Assembly (NCBI GenBank): GCA_024364805.1
Contig: CM044527.1
Location: 3,032,259-3,057,990 of the forward strand
DNA: 25,732 nt
Reading direction: 5' to 3'
Origin: Euprymna scolopes
Lineage: Eukaryota > Mollusca > Cephalopoda > Sepiida > Sepiolidae
Positions 18,840 through 25,732 of the stretch are shown here, in pieces. The translations under genes were made by a program, and so were the position numbers. The notes below the pieces were generated by a model. The model did not search any database. It was given only the letters and a program-made list of their open reading frames with translations, and was not told the origin of the DNA. Position 1 is the stretch's first letter, and each line of letters begins with the position of its first letter.

Positions 18840-19812
18840 GTGTCCCGCAAGATGAACATGGTCAAGCATGGGACTATTGCAGATTTGGTTGCAGAGCTGA
18901 AAGAAGAACTCCATTTCCTGACTGGACACCTTTTCCGTGCCGACTGGCAGTTTTCCCAGTTTGACAGACTGTGCCACCAAAAGCCTTTCCCTCGCCGCAA
19001 GATTGTGATGGTGCTTGACTTTGCAGAAAATTATGCCTGCAAGTATCAAAATGAGGTGCAGGCTGCTCACTGCTACTACGAACAAGCAACAGTGCACCCG
19101 ATTGTGTGTTACTATGCCTGCCCTCGGTGCACCAAAACAGTAACGGAGTCACTTTATTCATGAACGACGATAAAACTCACGACTATCATGCTGTGCATAG
19201 ATTCACCCAACAAGCTGTTCAGCATTTGAAAACCATAAGAGGGCTACATATTGATCACATTGTTCAGTGGACAGATGGCTGCGCAGCACAGTATAAGTCG
19301 AAGGGTCCCTTTGCTGATGTGTCGTGTGCATTGAAGGATCTCGATTGCACACTGGAACGAAACTTTTTTGGCTCCCATCACGGCAAAAATCCATCAGACG
19401 GTGAAAGTGCTATCGTGAAAAGTGGGGCAGAAAGGGCTGTGCGCATGAGGGATGATTTGGTCATTTTAAATGCTAGAGAACTTTATAAATATTGTGATGA
19501 AAGCCATCTCAAAAACAACCACAGGACAGCAGTTGCAGCAAAGATCAACACTACTTCAGATCGTTCTTTTTTGTCACATCTGAAGATATAGACTGGAAGA
19601 GGAATAGGCCAGCAAAAACAATTAAAGGCACACAAAAAGTGCATAGTATTAGATGTGAAGGTAATAAGGTGATGACTAGAGAACTATCTTGTTTTTGTGA
19701 GCCTTGTGTCAGTGGCACTGGGTTGTGTTTGAATATTTCCATTGCAGGTCTTTGGACAGAGGGAGATCTGCACCCAAACCGTGTTCGGCAAAGGTTCAAA
19801 ACTGAAAAGTAA

Positions 19813-20095
19813 CCTGTAATGAGCAATATAAGTTCATAAAATGCTAAAATAAAAAAAAATAACCTGGTTAAGATAACTCTCTTTTGTCTATTTTGCTAAT
19901 AATTTGGTGTCCATGTTACACGGGACAGTTGTGTCCTTGGTAAACTTTGACATCATATATAACAAGCACACTCTTATTTTATAAAATTTCCAATAGCATA
20001 CCATGCAATAGATGTCTGTCTATCAGAAAACACCATTAAAAACATTTTATCCACATTTTAATTTTTTGGTATGCATGTCAACCAATGGCTCCTAA
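19813..20095. other. 3' flank of transposase gene
   Basis: An A-rich region with AATAAA-like strings (ATAAAATGCTAAAATAAAAA, about 19836-19858) could hold the polyadenylation signal of the transposase transcript. No other feature is recognised up to the fold-back element. Confidence 0.35.
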
Positions 20096-20103
20096 CTTTG
20101 GAG

Positions 20104-20612
20104 AAGTAGTTTGAGATATAAAGACCTGTATTATGCACTGTAATTCACTGGCCGCCATGTTTGTACACACACGATAAACAATGCTACTTCTGTGACAGAC
20201 ACTGCCACCTAGTGGAAATAAATCCATTTTTCTGAAACTGACACTGCCTCCCCTTTTTTATATAGTATTTGTGAATATCAGTTAAATTTAGAGTAAATAT
20301 TTTTTCACCCAAAAATGGGGTGTTTATCCCGATAGCTGTCCTTATTATGGGGAGGTTGGGGGTGTATTCCGAAAGCCGTTCTTAACATGAAGTTACTCAA
20401 GGAAGTGAAAAAAGTAATTGTTTTGTTTTACACGCATGCACATTACAAATTTCTCGGTTGTGGAAAAAAAAAAAAAAAAAAGTGAATTTGTTTCCTCTAG
20501 GTGGCAGTGTCGGTCGTAGAGAAGTAGATTTGTTAATCGCACGTGCGTACAAACATGGCGGCCAGTGAATTATAGTGCATAATACAGGTTTTTATATCTC
20601 GAAAACTACATG
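20104..20612. mobile_element. fold-back element with ~125-bp inverted arms
   Basis: The left arm (about 20104-20228) and the right arm (about 20485-20612) are inverted copies of each other. Both contain CCTGTATTATGCACT, AATTCACTGGCCGCCATGTT and CACTGCCACCTAG in the same relative order, with scattered mismatches. Weaker similarity continues outward. The 255-bp centre is AT-rich and non-coding. This is the form of a fold-back or long-TIR MITE-type DNA element. The arms contain a CTCF-like motif (20202-20215; 20494-20507) and a YY1-like motif (20150-20162; 20551-20563). Confidence 0.75.
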
Positions 20613-20945
20613 TCTGCAAAATTTGAATGAGATTTTCTTATTCAGCATAGTCGAAAAAACCTCAAGTCATTTTCAAGAAAATAGTGGAGATGGGATGGGC
20701 ATAATGCAAAAAAAAAAAAAAATACCGTTTTTTAATATTTTTAGAAGTTTAACTACAAAATCAAATCCACCAGAATGCATTCCAATAATTTTTTCGGAAA
20801 ATTTTTACTTGGTTTCCACCTTAACTTCCTTTAAAATGACGACCAAGGTTTTCGGGTATGCTGAAAATGAATATCGCATTTAAATTTTCTGCAAATAAGT
20901 AGTTTTCTGGATATTAATGTATTTCATTATGTTAGATGTGGTGTG
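20613..20945. other. AT-rich DNA flanking the fold-back element
   Basis: A 102-codon plus ORF spans 20575-20883 but overlaps the repeat arm and has no family resemblance, so I do not call it. The block at 20830-20866 resembles 15992-16033. Confidence 0.4.
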
Positions 20946-21021
20946 TGGTCATTGTACGCGCATATTTTGCGTGCACGCGCCAAAAATATGCGTGCGCTTG
21001 TGCGTAGCCGTAGAACAATGG
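20946..21021. repeat. CG-rich imperfect palindrome
   Basis: GTACGCGCATATTTTGCG is followed by TGCACG and then CGCCAAAAATATGCGTGCGC, an imperfect inverted repeat. Outside it, GGTCATTGT and ACAATGGCC also pair. It is a conspicuous island of alternating purine-pyrimidine CG steps in AT-rich DNA, possibly the centre or end of another fold-back element. Confidence 0.55.
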
Positions 21022-21044
21022 CCATTTACCATTCTTTTTAGTAC

Positions 21045-21150
21045 TTCTGTAGTTTACGGACCGTGCTGAAACAACATTATGATTTAGAAAGCTATTCTTT
21101 ACATAAGGAGGAGCTTTGTTAACTATTTTGTACAGTGCTTATTAAAGTAA
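21045..21150. repeat. R1 dispersed repeat, copy 3 (partial, opposite half)
   Basis: 'GGACCGTGCTGAAACAACAT', 'TTTAGAAAGCTATTC' and 'GCTTTGTTAACTATTTTGTA' match the right half of R1 as seen at 4995-5085 and 23670-23735. Confidence 0.6.
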
Positions 21151-21359
21151 TAAAAAGAGCCTAAAAATTGAATTTAACCAGAAAATGTTATTTCTTGTTT
21201 CCTAAACCGTTTTAAATCAAACTATCGAATAGAGTTTAGATTTTTAAGATTAAAGTGTTTACGTCCTCGGTCAGTCAAGGACAGTTTATTTCCTCTTCAG
21301 GACATTAGGCGCAAGGTTAGGTTAAGTTTCGAACAGCTATTCCACTAAAAGAAAAAAAA

Positions 21360-21440
21360 ATGGCTGAGCAGTCCAATCGGAATTCCCTTGTAGGGGGCAC
21401 CTTCGGCGATTACCAACAAACACTTTTTCAAAGGGAGTAA
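21360..21440 (+). CDS. short ORF in a locally GC-richer segment, possible first exon
   Basis: A 26-codon plus ORF starts at 21360 in a strong AAAAAAATGG context and reads 'MAEQSNRNSLVGGTFGDYQQ' then 'TLFQRE' to TAA. GTAAAG at 21437-21442 could act as a splice donor just before the stop. The surrounding 21270-21650 is more balanced in base composition than its neighbours, and a minus-strand ORF (21459-21644) also lies here. I recognise neither peptide. It could be a small nested gene's first exon or chance. Confidence 0.15.
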   Translation: MAEQSNRNSLVGGTFGDYQQTLFQRE

Positions 21441-21708
21441 AGCTTAGGAGGGTGGACCTTAAGGCTGAACGAAATACACCAGCCAGACAGAAGCAAAGAC
21501 ACTGTCGGACGGATTGTCGTGGAGGTGGAGAAATCCTTCTAGATTGAGGTCATTTTTATTCCAATCCAAAATACCCCGTTTGGGTAGAGCTAGAGTCTCC
21601 TCACTAGCATCGTTCAGATTTAAAACTAACCTCGTGGAGAGCAAATAAATACGGACTTCTGGGTAACGTTATATCTGGTACCGCGAGTAGTTAATAAAAA
21701 TTGTGACA

Positions 21709-21817
21709 CTTCTACAGAATTTGAACAGAACTTAATTTTTTTTTTAACTCTGAACAAAGTGTAAAGCCAAAGGTTTAATTCGGCAAACATTGTTGTTCGG
21801 TTCAAATTCTGTAGAAG
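21709..21817. repeat. inverted repeat with perfect 18-bp arms
   Basis: CTTCTACAGAATTTGAAC at 21709-21726 and its exact reverse complement GTTCAAATTCTGTAGAAG at 21800-21817 flank 73 AT-rich bases. It may be the remnant of a small MITE or a transcript hairpin. Confidence 0.75.
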
Positions 21818-22865
21818 CACCAGTACTTTTTTCTTTTCTTTTTTTAAATAACCTTAGATTTATTAACATTTGAGTAGGAAGTTTTGTTTGTTTTTTAACT
21901 GACATTGTAAGGTCAAAAAATACAAAATGTCTTTCAGGCAAAACATTAAAGAAAAAAACGGATAAAAGCTTGTTAATTGTATAATTTATTTAATTATGTT
22001 AAAATAAATGGGTATTAAAAAAAAAAAATTTGTAATTTAAAAAGAAAAGACAAATAACTTTATTGAATATACGAAAATATGGAGCGAGTCTTAATATGTA
22101 GAAACATAAATTTCTAACAAGGACAGAACGTTTTCATGTATTAAAAATGATCCTTTTCGTAATAAAATTTATTAAATGTTCAACTTTAATTAGTAAAGTC
22201 GGAATTTTCTTTGATTATTATTTTACCAGCAAATTAAATTTAAATTAAAACTTAAAGGACGTTAAGTAATCTTATTGTTTCTTAACCTTGAAAAAAAAGA
22301 ATTTGTCAAAATAAAATCAACGTGTCTTTTGCTGTTTTGTTTATATGACATATTATATAAAAGTTTTTTGTTTTAATAAACAGATTACAGTTTACTTAGT
22401 TAAAATATATACCTTCAATAGGAAAGAAAATATTAGTATAAAATACTTTAATAAAAAAAATATACATTTAAAAGAAGGGGTTTTGTTTGTTTGTTTGTTT
22501 TGGTGACATTCTTTCATTGAATTTTCTTCCAAAACTATTTAAATTTAAAGTAAATATGTAACAATTGTATTTTATATTGATTAATGGGACAGATGTTCTC
22601 ATCTTCAGTGTTATTTGCACAACGTTTCAGTAACACTCAAAATATGAGAACATCAACATCAGTCCGATTAATCCAAATAATCACCTCATCTAAAAAAATT
22701 CAAAGCTGTAACAAGTACTAGATTCTATTCGGGGGGGGGGGACAATGTTGAGCTAGCACCGAGGATATATTGCACTAAAGTATATAAAAAAAAATATGCC
22801 AAACGTAGAATTTAATTATGTACCCGGTACATAATAAATTATACATTGTACCGACGTGTATACTT
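21818..22865. other. AT-rich DNA without a recognisable gene
   Basis: Contains (GTTT)n near 22483-22500 and a run of 11 G near 22731-22741. No coding or RNA feature is seen. Confidence 0.4.
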
Positions 22866-22869
22866 TTAA

Positions 22870-22905
22870 CAGTGCTAGTGCAGTGCAGTGCAGTAGTGCA
22901 CTTAC
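22870..22905. repeat. GTGCA-type short tandem repeat
   Basis: CAGTGCTAGTGCAGTGCAGT followed by GCAGTAGTGCACT forms a short, partly palindromic tandem of GTGCA units. Confidence 0.6.
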
Positions 22906-22925
22906 TGAAGATCCGCGCTATCTTT

Positions 22926-23080
22926 TAAATCGTATTTCCAAGTTTAAAGTTTTGTTTTTATTCAATCGTAAGGTTAAAGTAGGTACTAAACACCTTCCGC
23001 TCCCCATGTTAATAATGGCTTTTTAAATAACGTTATTATTTCAGCTCGGATCAATAAATGCACTAGTACCCTTTTAACTT
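22926..23080. repeat. R1 dispersed repeat, copy 4 (partial)
   Basis: 'AAATCGTATTTCCAAGTTTA', 'GGTTAAAGTAGGTACTAAAC', 'CCCCATGTTAATAATGGCTT' and 'ACGTTATTATTTCAGC' match copies at 15450 and 23490 in the same order. The sequence continues into the block shared with 8480-8690. Confidence 0.6.
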
Positions 23081-23099
23081 TCCAAAACAGGTTTTAATT

Positions 23100-23270
23100 T
23101 ATTTTTCGAAATTGTATTTTGTTCCAAGCGATAAATAACCGTTTGCTGCTTAACTGTTTGGCAGAAGAGGGTTTCATTCCTGAAAAATAGTATAAAACAA
23201 ATAACTTACTCACCCTAAGTTCGAGGCTTGTGCTTACCACTGTGACTTAGGGTTAGTGTTAGAATAATTC
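23100..23270. repeat. dispersed repeat shared with 8480-8690
   Basis: Collinear with 8480-8690 as described there. It also contains TTAGGGTTAG at 23247-23256, a telomere-like string that is too short to be meaningful alone. Confidence 0.6.
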
Positions 23271-23369
23271 ATGTTATTTTACTATTTCTCAGTGGGCCGT
23301 AAGAACGACTTAAAAATGACAAAAACAGTTTAAGCAAGTTAAAACAAGATTATTCAATTTATAATCAGC

Positions 23370-23765
23370 AATAAACAGTGTTCGGTCAAATTTAGTTCCT
23401 GATATTTGAGACAGTTTTAGGGTCACTTTACCCTTTTGGTTAACAAGGTTTTTTTTTTTTTTTTACAAATTTTGATTTATTAAATTGTTAGGTGAAATTA
23501 CAGAATAGTTAAAGCCTACCTCCATGTTAAGAATGGCTTTCTAAATAATATTGAGTTTAGAGACCGACCGTGCTGCGAAAGAAAGAAAGAAAGCCATGCA
23601 GCGCAGCAGTGCTGACTGCTGCGCTGCATGGCTTTCTAAATAAGTTATTGCAGCACTGCTGCAATAACTTATTTAGAAAGCCATTCTTAACATGGGGAAG
23701 GGGATAGGTTTTGTTAACTATTCTTTACTTTCACCTAACAAATAAATTTGTGAAACTGATACTTT
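23370..23765. repeat. R1 dispersed palindromic repeat, copy 5, with nested hairpins
   Basis: This is the fullest R1 copy. The left part (GTGTTCGGTCAAATTTAGTT ... CCATGTTAAGAATGGCTTTC) and the right part (GAAAGCCATTCTTAACATGG ... CTTTACTTTCACCTAACAA) are inverted copies. Where other copies have a short centre, this one has two adjacent perfect hairpins (23588-23637 and 23628-23684). Confidence 0.7.
23588..23684. repeat. two overlapping perfect hairpins
   Basis: Hairpin 1 has 23-base arms at 23588-23610 and 23615-23637, separated by GCTG. Hairpin 2 has 28-base arms at 23628-23655 and 23657-23684, separated by a single C. The right arm of hairpin 1 overlaps the left arm of hairpin 2 in ATGGCTTTCT. 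All pairs are exact, so the structure is young or maintained by gene conversion, or is an assembly artefact. Confidence 0.85.
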
Positions 23766-23895
23766 CGCCGATTACAGATTAATTTTAATACCAGAAACTA
23801 AATCTGACTGGACACCGTTTGATGCTGACTTTAATTACAGTACTCGTTTGTTAAAAGTATACTGATCGGTAGAGTTGTCTGTATTTAGTATAAGT

Positions 23896-24491
23896 TTTTG
23901 GGGTTTGTATTACTGTACACAGATTCGAAAAAGTTGTCAAAAAACAAATATATAACAAATAAATGTTATCAAAGGCAAGATCAGTTACTTTACCGATGTA
24001 TTGGAAAATTTAAATCGCGGCCAAACCAACTCTCTTTGACACGGTAAGTTTGGGAAAAGGAGTTAAAAATAAAAAATATGCAGAATACTGTTAACAACGC
24101 ACCGACTATATGTCAGCGTATGTCACAGTAATTGAGCGAGTTTTTAACCGTATTTTGTCAATTTTTTAGGTATTATTATACAAACACCGTGACAGCGAAT
24201 TAACCCTAACCCTAACGCTGTCACGGTGTTTGTATAATAATACCATTTTTTATAATAATTCCTTTTCCCAAACTTACAGTGTCAAAGAGAGAGTCTGTCG
24301 TCATTTTAAATTTTTCAATACATCGGTAAACATTGTTTCTCGAGCTGAATAGACATGTTAAATTAAATAAAAACACTAAAAGCATATCCAGTTAGGTAGA
24401 AAAGTAACTGATCTTGCCTTTAATAACATTTGTTATATATTTGTTTTTGACAATTTTTTCGAATCTATGTGTACAACAATACAACCCCAGG
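23896..24491. repeat. ~600-bp imperfect palindrome with telomere-like loop
   Basis: The inner arms are exact: 29 bases at 24169-24197 and 24216-24244 (GGTATTATTATACAAACACC... and its complement). The 18-base loop contains TTAACCCTAACCCTAA. Outward, further blocks pair: CTCTCTTTGACAC..GTAAGT (left 24030) with its inverse (right 24270-24290), ACCGATGTATTG, AGGCAAGATCAGTTAC, CAAATATATAACAAA and GATTCGAAAAA. About 85 extra bases lie in the left arm and about 70 in the right. It ends about 60 bases from the OGDH splice donor and so lies inside the presumed first intron. The form suits a fold-back DNA element. Confidence 0.85.
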
Positions 24492-24553
24492 GAAAACACC
24501 ATCGGTGTATATAAAAAACTTTGACCTCCCTCTTGAGGGAAGGGAGGGCTTAC

Positions 24554-24808
24554 CTTGTGGACACTGTTAGGATCTTTCTGCCAAGCTGCGTACATCTCTT
24601 CGAGATAGACAGAAGAGCTACCATTGAGAAAAGGTTCGGCGGCTGCCTGGGTGGCATAGTTAATCCTTCCGGGCCCTCCTAAAGAAGTCTGGGAGTTGAA
24701 ACCACCAAATCGATGGGGCCCAGACCGACCGGAACCCGGGTGGTAACCAGGGACCCCCATCGATCCGGCCACGCGCATAACAAGAAACCTCCTGCTCAGG
24801 CGGTACAT
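24554..24808 (-). CDS. OGDH: 2-oxoglutarate dehydrogenase E1, first coding exon
   Basis: The exon encodes the N-terminus of the thiamine-diphosphate-dependent E1 subunit of the mitochondrial 2-oxoglutarate dehydrogenase complex (TCA cycle, 2-oxoglutarate to succinyl-CoA). It has exactly 85 codons. Residues 1-15 ([15 protein letters not shown]) are basic and amphipathic like a mitochondrial presequence. A Gly/Ser-rich linker follows. Residues 56-85 contain '[18 protein letters not shown]' and end in 'DPNSVHK', matching the start of mature animal OGDH (human AAEPFLSGTSSNYVEEMY...SVHK). At VHK the minus strand gives CACAAG|GTAAGC, a strong phase-0 donor. Reading on gives unrelated residues. The start is fixed by an in-frame TAA 9 bases upstream of ATG, unless an intron intervenes (a possible acceptor ATCAG lies 41 bases upstream). 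The next exon (expected to begin SWD.FF) was not found in the window. A paralogue such as OGDHL cannot be excluded. Confidence 0.88.
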
Positions 24809-25591
24809 AGTCGTTTATTTATTAGAACGTCCGTTTGATGTGAAAATGTCTGATGTTGTGGAAGAGACGAGGGTTTTTACGACGATCCAGTGTGGCTGTG
24901 GGTAGCCACGAGATCAGAATTGTTTAGAAATTGAGGGGTTTATTTCTTTTTTTAGATCTTTTCAATAGGCGATCCTTGTTTTTCTTTTTAAATTTTCAGA
25001 ATGGCAGATTTTATTAATTTAATAAAACTAGTTGTAACTTTAAAAATTTAAACACGCAGTACCTTTTTATATATCTAATAAAAATATTTTTAAAATATAT
25101 AATTTATAAAGGACTTTTTTTTCACCTTGAGGTTATTTTTTTTTTTTTTTTTAAACGTGTTCTTATATCTTGAATATAAACCTTTTAATAAATGGCAATT
25201 TCAAATTTGTTGAATCAATCACAGTTTTAAATCAAATGTTCGGTCAATAAGATTAATTAAAAACTTTCAATCAAGTGAAGATAAAGACATTTTGCTTAAA
25301 CATTTGCCATTGCGTTGAATGAATATGGCGACCTCGAAAAGTCGAAAGATTCTTTCTTTCTTTCGTTCTTGCGTTACCCTGCGAAAAACAAAAACAACAG
25401 TTTAAAAGTAGGAAAATACAGAATTAAATAGAGATTAGAGTTTTAAGAAGACGTGGATTTACTTATAAGTACATTTAACGGGTGTTCAAAATAGTAATTA
25501 TTCAATAGTTTTTTTGTTTTTTTTACCTCTGAAAAATCTTCCAAGTACGGAAGAAGTCTGCAACCGTGGTCACCTCGAGAGATTGCTTATG
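24809..25591. other. upstream region of OGDH, presumed 5' UTR/first intron or promoter
   Basis: No coding exon is recognised. A short hairpin (GTGGCT / AGCCAC) lies near 24893-24910. A 28-codon plus ORF from 25320 (MNMATSKSRKILSFF...) is listed only as noticed, not called. Confidence 0.4.
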
Positions 25592-25632
25592 ATGACGTCA
25601 TGAAGCTTTTTATAAACGGCGACGTGATTGGT
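25592..25632 (-). promoter_or_regulatory. possible OGDH promoter elements (CCAAT, TATA, CRE)
   Basis: Read on the minus strand, this segment has CCAAT (25627-25631), CACGTC (25621-25626), TATAAAAA (25607-25614) and a perfect CRE TGACGTCA (25593-25600), within 40 bases and about 0.8 kb upstream of the OGDH start codon. An untranslated first exon would then be needed. GGCGACC in a YY1-like ATATGGCGACC context lies at 25325-25335. The spacing of CCAAT to TATA is shorter than usual, and TATA strings are common in AT-rich DNA, so this is suggestive only. Confidence 0.3.
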
Positions 25633-25697
25633 TGAAATCGTACAGGCAGCCCAGCTCCTGCTGCTACTTCACCTTCAACCTTCTTTCATTCCAATAT

Positions 25698-25699
25698 AC

Positions 25700-25732
<33 letters not shown>
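25698..25732. repeat. (TG)n microsatellite at window edge
   Basis: An almost perfect run of TG dinucleotides, with one TA, extends to the end of the window. Confidence 0.95.

Larger units (their letters stand above)
17196..19812 (+). pseudogene. DDE-like transposase gene of an unnamed family, with one intron
   Basis: The parts run in order. A Lys/Arg-rich coiled N-terminus (about 17200-17550) is followed by 'KMETEIHEFFKST', then (17574-17900) 'SQFAKCRPTNVRLARHSC' and 'CLYKYCENVNLKIK'. 'RRWEFHQVEVNGKR' ends at donor AGG|GTAAGT (exon end 18043). After acceptor TTGCAG (exon starts 18840) come 'HLFRADWQFSQFDRL', 'IVMVLDFAENYACKYQNEV', 'IVQWTDGCAAQYKSKGPF' and 'FFGSHHGKNPSDGESAIVK', then a tail 'IKGTQKVHSIRCEGNK' with 'LSCFCEPC' (19687-19707) and TAA at 19810. 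Candidate acid residues are Asp 19017, Asp 19274 and Glu 19403, as in RNase-H-fold transposases. I recall uncharacterised invertebrate proteins with the same 'FF...F..LRP..V', 'TDG.AAQ.K' and 'HGK..DG' order, but know no accepted family name. About four frameshifts, some at homopolymers, break it. No terminal repeats were found. Confidence 0.7.

Noticed and set aside
18584-19000. 138-codon minus-strand ORF
   Set aside because: It is antisense to the transposase exon and the GC-rich block, with no recognisable family. It is a shadow.
20575-20883. 102-codon plus ORF
   Set aside because: It starts inside the fold-back arm, contains a poly-Lys stretch from a poly-A run and has no family resemblance.
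22483-22501. (GTTT)n tract as part of a CRISPR-like or satellite array
   Set aside because: It is a short simple repeat without spacers.
23247-23256. TTAGGGTTAG as an interstitial telomere tract
   Set aside because: Fewer than two full repeats, within a dispersed repeat. Chance is sufficient.
24392-24553. Continuation of the OGDH reading frame past VHK (53 more codons on the minus strand)
   Set aside because: It follows a strong GTAAGC donor, loses all family similarity and enters the palindromic repeat, so it is intron read-through.
25320-25406. Short plus ORF MNMATSKSRKILSFF... upstream of OGDH
   Set aside because: It is only 28 codons, partly from a CTTT repeat, without a splice site. 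It is more likely part of the OGDH 5' region with a YY1-like ATGGCGAC string.

Overview
The window is AT-rich, intron- and repeat-dominated DNA from an invertebrate animal. Three things support this: a spliced mitochondrial enzyme exon with a canonical GT donor, several clades of non-LTR retrotransposons (LINEs), and tRNA-derived SINEs plus fold-back DNA elements. I cannot fix the phylum. A mollusc or another AT-rich lophotrochozoan or cnidarian-like genome would fit. There are no bacterial-style operons. One 111-base run of N (13291-13401) marks an assembly gap.

The only host gene I can defend is at the right end, on the minus strand. It is the first coding exon (24554-24808) of the E1 subunit of 2-oxoglutarate dehydrogenase (OGDH): a mitochondrial presequence followed by the conserved start of the mature protein, ending in an exact splice donor. 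No second exon is visible. Either the first coding intron fills the rest of the window (at least 24.5 kb), or the assembly is broken. A promoter-like cluster (CCAAT, TATA, CRE) lies 0.8 kb upstream, near the right edge.

From left to right, the rest is a graveyard of mobile elements. 0.8-1.65 kb holds a hAT (GTF2IRD2/ZBED-like) transposase remnant. 2.0-4.2 kb holds C-terminal scraps of probably three different LINEs. 4.8-5.1 kb is a copy of a dispersed repeat (called R1 here). 5.7 kb has an unrecognised 66-codon ORF. 6.2-7.1 kb has two more LINE scraps. 9.55-10.94 kb is a 5'-truncated LINE with a poly-A tail and a likely 9-bp target duplication. 12.0 kb is a tRNA-Cys-like sequence followed by CCA. 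12.2-13.9 kb is a LINE on the minus strand. 14.09-15.26 kb is a TA-flanked element with terminal inverted repeats. 16.03-17.2 kb holds two head-to-tail copies of a tRNA-derived SINE-containing repeat with a CCCGGCGTTGCCCGGG core. 17.2-19.8 kb is a large intron-containing DDE-like transposase gene of a family I cannot name. 20.1-20.6 kb is a fold-back element whose arms carry CTCF-like and YY1-like motifs. 21-24.5 kb is rich in R1 copies, hairpins and a ~600-bp palindrome with a telomere-like loop next to the OGDH splice donor.

These parts do not form one pathway. The biological story is a metabolic housekeeping gene whose first intron appears to have been expanded by successive, partly nested insertions. 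The features most worth attention are the transposase family at 17.2-19.8 kb, the palindromes at 23.6 and 24.2 kb, and the paired CTCF/YY1-like motifs in the fold-back element. I saw no convincing retrovirus-like or LTR element, CRISPR array, rRNA or intact tRNA gene.
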